Shown: positions 48,147 through 59,300 of the stretch, piece by piece
Layout: each line of letters starts with the position of its first letter
How positions within the stretch are numbered: the stretch's first letter is position 1
Source: Norana najaformis
Taxonomy: Eukaryota > Annelida > Clitellata > Crassiclitellata > Hormogastridae
Direction: 5' to 3'
Length of the DNA: 64,000 nt
Assembly (NCBI GenBank): GCA_964023275.1
Contig: OZ029927.1
Coordinates: 8,913,720 to 8,977,719, forward strand
Notes under the pieces: model-generated
Databases searched by the model: none
What the model was told of the DNA's origin: nothing
Seen by the model: the letters and a program-made list of their open reading frames with translations, nothing else
Program-made: the position numbers and the translations under genes

Positions 48147-50242
48147 GTTTGCCTTATATGCAAAATCTTCCGCCAGATCTTGACGATTTCTAGCCGTCCC
48201 AGAATTTTTCATTCTCCGGAGAATTTTTTAAATCCTGAGGGATCATGTATACCTCGGCTAAAAATAATAATAATTAGTAACTTCTAATGCGCCGGTGTCT
48301 TATGCACAAGGCCTCAACCGATAGCGCACCAAAGCCAAGCCGCAATCAGGTCAGGATCGAGAAGGTCAGTCCACAAGACAGAGAGGCAGCCTACGGCGGA
48401 TAAGCAATTTGAAAAGGCAAGTTTTAAACTAAGAATTAAATGACAGAAGCGACTGAGCAGAAAGAACAGACACAGGGAAAGAGTTCCACAATTTAGGTCC
48501 AGCAAACGAAAAAGCCCCTTCAATGAGAACAGTTCTAGTCCTAAGTATGAACAGAGAAAGGCATTCAGATGACCTTGCAGATGTAATGCAATGCGATGAA
48601 TCAAATCCAGTCTAGTCTGGAAACATCTGTAGTGGCGTTATCATACAACAAAAGGCAGAAATCGATGGATATCTCAGCAAAAATCGCTTATAAGTAAATC
48701 GTATTGCAAAAGCGTGATCCACAGGACAGAATAGTGGAGATAATGAAATGCAATTAATGTAAATTAACGCACATTTTTATTTATGTTTATTGTTGTAATG
48801 TAAGCCTTTCTTAGGTTCAATCTTTGAATCTCTCAAATAGCCATACATCAGCGCTGATTTGTTTATTCGTTCGTTCTTTCATTCGTTCATTCTTACAATC
48901 GCACATACTTTATTCTTTTATTCTTTCATTCATTATTTACTCATTCATCTTTCTTAGTTCATTCGTTCATTTAACCACTGATTCGTTAGTTCATTCATTC
49001 GTTCGTTGATTCGTTCATTTATTCATTCGTTCACTCATTTCTTCAGTCATTCATTCATTCACTGGGTGGGTTGATAGTTCAGTGAAGAGTGAGGTTGCTC
49101 ACATGGTTTGACGCAGCTTTTTCCGCAAACGTCGTCACAGAGGCATCGTCTGTTTCGGCCTCGGCATTCGAGGTCCGAGCGACACTTCTTGAGACACTTC
49201 CGGTTTCTCACGAGGTCCGGCTTCCGGGGACATGTCGGATGGTCAATAAAAGGACGATTGGCGTCACCTGCAACAACAAAAATGACATTGCTAACTGCAT
49301 ATGAGCAACACAGCGTGACAGACCATTCGTGACACGACGCCTGTCTCCATGAACTCTGGTCACGCTGGTTCTCTGCCTGACTCTTGGATCTTGACCTGGA
49401 ACCGAACACTCTTGCCTATCGATTCTGTTTTGACTGAGCGCCTGTGAATAAGCTGGTCCCCGTAATGTGGCTTTCGTTGGGCGTTGTAGAAATCTGGGGA
49501 TTACGATTACGGTTACGACTATTGCACATAGCATGAAGCTGCCAAGCTATACACAGAAAGGTCTTTATTTCGTTTTCTCTTCTGTCAGACTGTCCGATTG
49601 TGCGTTCGTCAGTAAGTAAATAAGTCATTCATTATTTGTCTGTACCTTTGTATGTATGCATACGTGCGAGATCTGTATGTGTATGTATGTATGTACGCTT
49701 GTATGCATTATGCATGCATGTCCATCAGAACCTCTCTGTTTCCATCGCTGCTACAGTTCCTTATGTCTCCTACCTCCGATGCCTTCTTTCCTTCTAGCAG
49801 TGCCTCAATGTATCTCTTCCTGCCTTACTCGTTTACTTCCTATCTCCCTTTATTCATGCCTTCCTTCCTTCCTTCCTTCCTTCCTTCCTTCCTTCCTTCC
49901 TTCCTTCCTTCCTTCCTTCCTTCCGTCCACCTCCCATTCTTCTGGCCTCTGTTGTTCCTCTGCGTTGGACTCTTCTGGTTTTAATCCATCCGTAAATCTA
50001 TTGATAAATGGATTTACCGGCGGCTGAGACAAAGAGAACCGAACCAAAGACGCCGCCTGAACGACCGACGAACCGAGATAACACCTGACACTTCCCGTCG
50101 ACCTATGACTGACTGACTGACTGACTGACAGACTGGCTGGCTGTCTTACTGGCTGACTCGCCTGACTGGCAGGCTGGCTAGCTGAAGTTGAACGTTGTAA
50201 AATACTGGCTGACTGACTGACTGACTGACTGACTGACTGACT

Positions 50243-50285
<43 letters not shown>

Positions 50286-53200
50286 TGACTGACTGACTGA
50301 CTGACTGACTGACTGACTGACTGACTGACTGACTGACTGACTGACTGACTGACTGACTGACTGACTGACTGACTGACTGACTGACTGACTGACTGACTGA
50401 CTGACTGACTGACTGACTGACTGACTGACTGACTGACTGACTGACTGACTGACTGACTGACACGCTATATTCACAACCATAAGATCACACTCGCTTCGTT
50501 CGTCCATCCGTCTTTCCGTCCGTCCCCCCGAAGTCGATGTGACGCGGGGACCAATAATGTATAATGGACCGTTTTATACATCATGGGGTGAATATAAATT
50601 ATTATTCCCTACTGTTTTCTGACACTGTCCGGTGCACACGAAGAAATGCTGTTTCTACATATACATATATAAGGCCATATACATATTGTGTGTGTGAAGA
50701 AAGTTAATTTTGGGGGTTTATTTAGCTCATGTTCACAACAGTAGCAATGAAAACAATGAAAATCACACACGTTAGCCAGTTATGGTAAATATGGATACTA
50801 TGGCTGCATTTCCATGGTTTTGGGATTTATTGTAATTATGATAGCCATGTGACACTATAGTAGCAGATTACAGCGATAGCCATGATGAAGAAATAACGTA
50901 ACTAATCGCGCGATTCTGTGAATCAAAATTAATATTATAAACAATTGTAACTATGGCTACAATGGCTTTGCAACTTAGTAGTAGTGATGTAGGCTTTGGT
51001 AGCTATAACCACGTGTAGATCTTTAGAACATGTATATATAAGCCTAGCATACAAAGTTACACAGTAATTAATTAATTTAGTAAGTAAGTAAATAAGTAAT
51101 TAATTGCATTTGTGATAACATGTTATTTCAAATATATCTCTTACTCCTTATGTTACCTGCTGCCGTGCAACTTCCAGCATGAAATTCTTGTCCTTTCTAT
51201 CCCTCTATTTTTTCGCCAACGGATCTTTGAAGACCATTTGCTTGGAATACGGTTTTGTGTTGTCCGATAGGAAACACCTCGGAGGAGGTTTCTTGAAGAG
51301 GCGCTACATAAATGTGTGCTTGCGATTACGATTACGACATATCTACATGGAGACATTATTATATACATGTGCATTTGCATATGTATATATGTAATGTACG
51401 GTAACGTACAAGAGCCTTTATGTATGAAGATACCAAAGTGAAAGCAAGCATACACACGCATATCACTGGCCAACACATAATTTGTTGCCTCAAATGTTAG
51501 AACTGTTTCTGGGTATATTTGACCTGCTGATTCCAGAAAAGGCACCAGTTTTCTCCCAGCAGGTCTAGTTTTCGAGATATAGAACATTATGCCATATACC
51601 AGTCCTTGCCTCTGCTCGCCCATAAAACATAAGGCTATAGCTATAATTATGTAGTGCTCAATTTATTATGTGATACACTAAATAAACATAATAATACAAA
51701 TACTTAAAAGAAAATGGTAGTACCTGAAACTGTACTTATATGATACCAAACAGAACAAGTTTGTTATAAAAATTTCAAGTCATTCGACACCGAAGAAGCT
51801 CCTTTTGTACGATTTCCGAGTGTGGCATCTGCCGGAACAATCGCGCATAATATTCCAGCAATAGTCTGCCATCATGTGTGCATCCCATCTTCCTTGATAT
51901 CGATTTTCCATTGTTTTGATGTCTTGGTGAAATCTTTCACCTTGCTCTTCGCTGAAGTCACCAAGATTCTCTGGAAAGCGATCTAAGTGACTGTGGAGAT
52001 AATGGACTTTAATGCTCATGTTGCAGCCAAGCTTGTTGAAATGAAGAAGCATATCCTCTACTAGTTGTGCATAATTGTCTGCCTTCTTGTTGCCAAGAAA
52101 ATTTTTAGTTACAAGAACAAGGGAAGACCAGGCACAAGATTCGATTTCATTCATTGATGGTATGAAAAGTGGGTCATTCATAAGTTGCCTGATCTGTGGA
52201 CCATCGAAGATTCCAGCCTTCAATTTTTCCATTGTAATTCCTGGTAACTTGTGTACTATGTATTCGAAGCATGAACCTTCTTTATTCAAAGCCCTGACAA
52301 ATTGTTTCATCAGGCCTAGCTTTAGATGTAGTGGTGGCAGTATGATCCTATCTCGTGCCACCAAAGATTCCTTGATTACATTTTGAGCTCCAACCACCAT
52401 GTCTTTCCTCGAAGGCCAATCTTTTCTTGTCCAATGTTCATGCTTGGCTCTACTGTCCCAAAGACACAAAAAGCAGGGATACTTTGTGTAGCCACTTTGT
52501 TGACCAAGGAGGAAATTTACCATCTTCAAGTCTACACAAATTACCCATTGATGTTCTTTGTATTTTATCTTTTCCAGTACTAAAGAGATGGCATTGTACT
52601 CTTCTTTCATCCTGGTGGAGTGACCGATTGGAATAGAACCAAATTTGTTGCCGTTATTTAAAAGCACACATTTCAGACTACGTTTTGAACTGTCGATAAA
52701 AAGACGCCACTCATCTGGGCTGTAATCCGACAGACCAATTTTCTTCAATAAGTTGCTGATGTCATTACAGAATACTAGGTTGTTGTCTTCGGTAAAGAAT
52801 GGCAGCAAATCCTTTTCTCTGTTTCTATAAATTGTAATTTTCGTTCCAGGCTGAAGTGCATTCTTTTCCTTTAGTCTGGACGCAAGCAATTCAGAGGACT
52901 CTTTGGAAAGATTTCAGTCCCTGATCAGATCACTCAACTCTTTTTGGTCAAAACGTTCACTGTGTGAAGTTGATTGGAAATCACTGTCACTGCCCCCACT
53001 TTCTTCACTTTCGTCATCTTGTCCGATATTGGACATGCAAGTGTCATCGTCTGAGAGCTGAGGTAGTTCGCGAAAAGGTGGAACTGGTACAATATCCGAA
53101 TGCGGAACAGGTCTCCTGGCTGAAGGTATATCAGGGTAAGACAACTTGTGACGATTATTTCGATTGATGCCTATGATATTAACCATACAAAAGTAACAGT

Positions 53201-56200
53201 CGTCGAAGTGGTTTATCTGTTCCCTCCAAACCATCGGTACACCAAATTTCAGGCAGCTTCTCTTTCCAATTGTCCAGTGGTGCAATTGTTCAATACAAGT
53301 TTTGCATACTGTATGAGGAGCCCATTGCTTATCTTGATCTCCAAGTTTGACACCAAAATAACCTACATATGCTCTTTTTACAAACTCAGAAATCGGTTTC
53401 CTGTTTGCTATTAGTGTGTATTCCCCACAAATGTAGCAGAATATGTCTGGATGGTTAATGCAGCTCCGTCTGGAAGTAGCCATAACCTTAAGGATGTTCG
53501 CATCTGAGGAATTAAATGACTAACCTAAAAAATAGTAAGAACATGTAGTTATTTAATGCTCACATTCACAGATTGTTCTTGCGACCAACTCTTAATATGC
53601 CCTAAGACGACTGCGGCTGCTCTAGCTTTCAGGAGGCGGTTTATATAGGCTATAAATGCTGACTTCAGCATAATCTATTTACACATTTCGAAACCATGAA
53701 ACGCTGTATAAGCACAAATAAATTCTAAATGAGGCCATGAATTTAGTGCTGAGTAAGCTGTAGGCTACGGAATAGTTATTTCGTTGAATCAGCAATATCT
53801 CAGCACGCGGCAAGATATGCTGATTTTACATTATAAGGATGTAGGCATTATATGAATCAGCAAGAATTATAATTAGCCATAAATAAAGCTTATTATGACA
53901 TTTTAGTTTTGCCAAATACATCGTTTAAAGAGTGGACTGGGTTTTCTTTACAAAATCGACGATATCTCAGAAACTAGACCTGATGCAACACGCATATCTA
54001 TTAATTATAGGCCTAGGTTACACTTTATAATAATATAAAAAGTATAAAACATACATAAACATAAAACATAGACATAAAAGTATAAAACGTGGGCCACGGT
54101 AGCATATCGGATGAAGCAATCGGCTACTTAAGCCCGAGAGTACGGGTTCGAGCCTCCTCCGAGACGGTAACTGTGTAGGGACCGTGAGCAAGTCCTTCAC
54201 TCACAATGCTCGGCGCCATCGACTTAGGCTGAGTCATTAAATAGTGGCGCCTAATAAAAGCAGAAATAATAATACCCGGCTACATTGCAGTATGTTACAA
54301 CCAGTGGCCTACCTCACCGGGGGGTTCTGGAATCCTAATCCCCCAACCCGGAGGTTCAAGACCATCACCCTTCGTGTAGATCCGTTGAGATTTTTTAGGT
54401 GTAGGCTACCCCAGTCTATCGGTGGCTCTACTTTGGATACGAGCACCATACAATAAAGAGCATTTTCGAGGCCGAAATCAGTCATGCGACATGAAGTCAA
54501 AAGATGTAAAACAATCCTTCATAATGCGCCAAGCGTGTAATGGAAAATATCATTCGCGTTAACAATGCTATGCTGTATGACGGATTAAACTTTTCTGAGT
54601 CGAAAATAAAGCATAGAGCTGCAGCGAAGTCGATGTGACTGCGGGCTAATTCCAAGAACTACGGCGGTCATAATTCATTCATAGCGTCGGTAGATTGCAC
54701 AACAGAATAGTCAAATCCCTGCAACATCACATCTGTTTATCACGTCACGCGCGTTCGGGTCTTGTATACGTGGTCTGCACAGGCGTCGCCTTAAGCCTAA
54801 CCCTGCAATTTATCTTTGCACCAAATGACACTTTTGTGCAACGATTTTACATACATGCATGCATGCACTCATGTATACTCAGATACATATATACATACAT
54901 ACATACATGCATAGTTGCATTCATACGCTTATGCATATATGCGTGCATACATTTATACTTATATAAATGCATGCATGCATGCTTACATATTTGCATGCAT
55001 ATATTCTCATTCATGAATGCATACATACCTACATATAGATTAAAAAATGGTAAAGTAGAGTAAGACAATGGAAGGCAATGTAAGATAGGACAAGATAAGG
55101 TTAGATTAGGAAAGGTGGGAAAGAGCAATGCTAAGTAAAGTCAGGTAAAGCAAGGCAAGGAAAGTAAGATGAAATAAGGCTAGGAAAAGTAAGCTAAGGT
55201 GAAGAAAAGTAAGGTAAAGTATAAGGCGAGGTAAGGTAATGTAATCGTTCACTTATTACACACCTCTTCGTTGTCCTCAGGACAGCGGATCTTCGGCTGA
55301 AGCGCTTAAACAACATCGACATCCAACAACACCAATAAATAGGCTGATTTGCACACGTGACCGAGCGGTAGGCTGATAGTTCCATAAATGGACTAAAGGA
55401 AGTGTTTGCGCGAGAGTACTGTCCAGGCCAATAAATGGATTGGGAGAAGTGCCTGATACATATGGCGCTTCCCATTTATGGACATGGCCACTCTTTCGAG
55501 CTGCTTGAGTAATGTTTGAATTGGGGAAGCGTTTACGTCAGACTTTGTCCATAAATAGAATGGAAAAGCACTTGAACGAGGAAAACGCGGAGTAAGGTCT
55601 ATAAATAAGTTAGGTAAATGTTTAGAATGAGATTGATCTATTATTGGATACAGATAAATGTTTAAGTAATTAAATATAGTGTAGATTTATAAATACAACT
55701 ATAGAAGCGTTGAAATCGAAGTGTGTACATTAAAGAATTTTCAGATAAGTGTTTGATCAAGGGCAAGATCTAAAAATAAAATCTGATAAATGTTTGAATA
55801 TTGAAATAGAGTATAGATTTATGATTAGAATTGATTAGAAGAACATTTTAACTCAAAATATGTCTTTAAAATAACTAAGAGAATTGTTTGAATGAGGGAT
55901 GCAGTGTAGATCTCCAAGTAAAACAAAAATATTGCATGAACTCGTGAACAAGTCAACGATAACGCGTATAGGCCTTGAGACAGTAAAAGGCTACAAAGCG
56001 TGATGGTTTTTAAGTTGTGGGGTAGATATGGAGAGGAAAAAAAGGTAGACTTAATACAGCAGTAAAAAAATCAGTCGATTTTTAACTAAGGCTCACTTAA
56101 AGCGACCATCAACCAATGCCTTGTGCATTATGATAACGGCACTATAAAAGTCTTTGTATTATATCCCGCCTCTGATTCGTATTTCTGTGTGGCTTTGAAC

Positions 56201-56344
56201 GTGCTAAAAATATTTTGTAATATTAATAATAATAATAACGCCGTCGCTTTCGCGGTACCTTCTCTCTGCCAGAATCGGATGAGACGTAGCCGTTCCAGAT
56301 GCTCATTACTGTCTCCGGACAAATTTATTCACCACCTGAGAGAT

Positions 56345-56384
<40 letters not shown>

Positions 56385-59300
56385 TCAGATAAAACTGTTA
56401 ATTATTTACTCACTGAAAATTGAATTCTTTAATTTACTGCCCATCACTTCTACCCGCTTAGGCTAATCCTACGTGTAGGCTTGACATGGGCTGCGATTTA
56501 AATTCGGAGAAACCATCGATTGAGGTCTCGTGTGTTACGATACAGCGACGCCGCGGAAGTCTCGAAATGACAGATTAGAGAATAAAACAAGCGTCATTGT
56601 GAAGTTAAAGAATGAAGAAGACTCCGAATATGTTGTCTACTGTCAGCTGTCTATGTGGAATCCGTCGGTTAGGTTTTGCGTGTTTGCAGAAGTCCTTCAT
56701 TGCATGGCGGCTCTTCTAGTTACCTGAAAACACTGTTTGCTTACTCGCGAACGTTTTTCCTAATGAAACTCAAAACTATTAGCACAGGAAGCGCTTTTCA
56801 GGTACTTAAAAGGCGCTATACTAAGTGTCTAGGTAATAAACTAAGATGGTACGAAAACACGTGAAAGTGTATTATTGTTGACATTGTTGTTATTGTGCTT
56901 CCATTCTGTCAGCCGAGTGACTGACCGAGTAGATTGTAAAATTACTTTATGGCTCGTTTTTGTTAGCATAGGCTACAACCGTCCTAAATGGGCGGATTCT
57001 TATAAACATCGTAAATGGATCGGACATGCTTGATGAGCCTCGCTTATAACGCCATAAGTGTTTATCAGTTCCAAATGTTGGCTGTAGTTAGCATGAAGGA
57101 AAGTATCAATACTGGAAGCAAGGACGAAGGACTGACAAAAGGAATATTATAAACACAGTTTTACTATGCTTACGAATTGCGTGAGTGCATGGCTAACGTC
57201 CTGTGAACGATGTGTTCTCTGTACTATGTATTGTGTACTACTGTGTAAATACTCTATACTATGCACACTGACAACATATGCTGTTGTTCAGGGCATTCGA
57301 TAATTACAAAATCCCTAAACCATTCAATAGTCTCTTATTCATTTAGACCCCGTCTAAGGTAATTAATAAGTGGTACGGTGGCTGAACATATTACCCGTCG
57401 GCAATTCAGCTCTACGACCCGATTTGAACTTTGATCATGCTGTGGAAGTGTGCCTAAACTCGAAAACACCTATTTTCACTATTAATGCCTTCATACATGA
57501 TAGTCTACATGGAGTCGACCGAGCGTGTTAATTTAAAACTTTCGGACACGTCTTTCTTTAAATTCATTGTTTTTAACGCATAACTACTCAAATTTCTCAT
57601 TTAATTTTACGACTTCTGTTGAGTTTGTGATTTTGTGTGCTGACAGGTAGGGACAGTGAATCCCAAAGCTTTGACCATCTACCCAGAAGGACTGAGAGCC
57701 CAACACTGTTAGGGTACAGGGTCATAGTGTCCACATAATGCCCTGAATAAGATAAATGAATAAGAGACTATTGAATGGTTTAAAGATTTTGTAATTATCG
57801 AATGCCCTGAACAACAGCATATGTTGTCAGTGTGCATAGTATAGAGTATTTACACAGTAGTACACAATGTAGAGTAAACAGTACTCTAGTACACACCTGC
57901 ACTTGGGTTTATGAACTTCGTGCCTAATTTCGTTAAACAGTTGGTCGGCCGATTAACCGTTTAGTCTCCAATCAAGTTGAAAGAGATGGGTTCTTAATTT
58001 AGACCCGAATGACATCAGAGAATTGACAGAACTACCTGAAACGGACAGTGAATCCCAAAGCTTTGACCATCTACCCAGAAGGACTGAGAGCCCAACACTG
58101 TTAGGGTACAGGATCATAGTGTCCACTGATCGAGTGCAATATCTATTAGTGTGAGAGGTGAGCATGGAACGAAGATAGGACGGCTGATTTAAATGTAGAA
58201 CTCGGTGAACTGTAAGACAGATTTTGAAATGAATTCTCTGCTCAATGGGCAGCCAGTGCAATGAATGTAATATTGGCTCAATATGCTGATATTTAGGGGT
58301 CTTTAGAGAGAGTTTTAAGCGATTTGTAGTTTGGGGAAATTTCCCTTAGCGATACCAATAAATTGTAAGTTACAGTTAATTCAAAGCATTATTTATGAGT
58401 AGGCTAAACTGTGTAATTCATGTCAAATAGGACTTAGAACCTGAATATCTTGCTAAATATTCTTCTCCACTGGCCCATCGTGGCTTCCGTCGGTTTCTTT
58501 TCCTCTCCTACTTTAGTCTATTCTCTCTTTTTCCCAGGTCCGTGTTCTCGCTTCTGCGACCACGATCTTTCCATTTCATATCCCATGATTAAATGCCCTC
58601 TGCATCGAGCAAGGTTGAGTCGAAAGGCTATCGAGACGTAGGCCCAATGAAACTCGTGTGGACATGTCTGAGCAGTATATCTCGCAGACATACAGATGCA
58701 CAAACAAACAGGCAAACCCCGCAATGCGTGTCTTCTTTCCCACGTCGCCACACCTAGCTTATACAATACAAACCGCCTGACCAACTTGAACAAAAGCACT
58801 AGGACAATAAATCCGGTGATGAATTGTAAAGGCGATGACGACGACAACAGAATATGACGATTATGATGATGATAACGGCGATGATTAGGCTTATGAGAAC
58901 AAGGTTGAAATAAAATGACAAGAAATACACCTTTTCAAAAAGATCACACGCGCATAAGACCTGAAGACTTACAGAGTTACTAAATAAACTAATATGCCTG
59001 TATGAGCCAAACGGAAGGTAAGGTAAGTTCAATGGCCCTGTAGCCACAAGATGTCGTTAAAGTACCGTGGTATACTAGAAAATACTGATACTAGACCTAT
59101 GTTATTTATTTATTTATTGCACTTATTACGTGCTCAAGCTCAGTAAATGTGAATGTGAAGCGCGATACAAGTTTGCGCGAACTAGTTGTCCAGATTAGTT
59201 ACATGAAGTCCGTTCAGCAAGCTCTAACCCGCAATCGTTGGATTACAGATCCAAAGCTACCTAAGAGTTCACCTTGCCGCACGGTGATCTATTCGAATTA

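Noticed and set aside
49652-50047. Phenylalanine/serine/leucine/proline frames near 49.7-50.0 kb
   Set aside because: Driven by the CTTC microsatellite.
50146-50507. S-V-S-Q repeat proteins on the minus strand
   Set aside because: Pure translation of the GACT microsatellite.
58518-59047. Hydrophobic minus-strand frames as the signal-peptide exon of the sushi gene
   Set aside because: Long transmembrane-like stretches of isoleucine from ATC/ATA repeats, with no suitable phase-1 donor after a leader-sized segment; 61773-61707 fits better.
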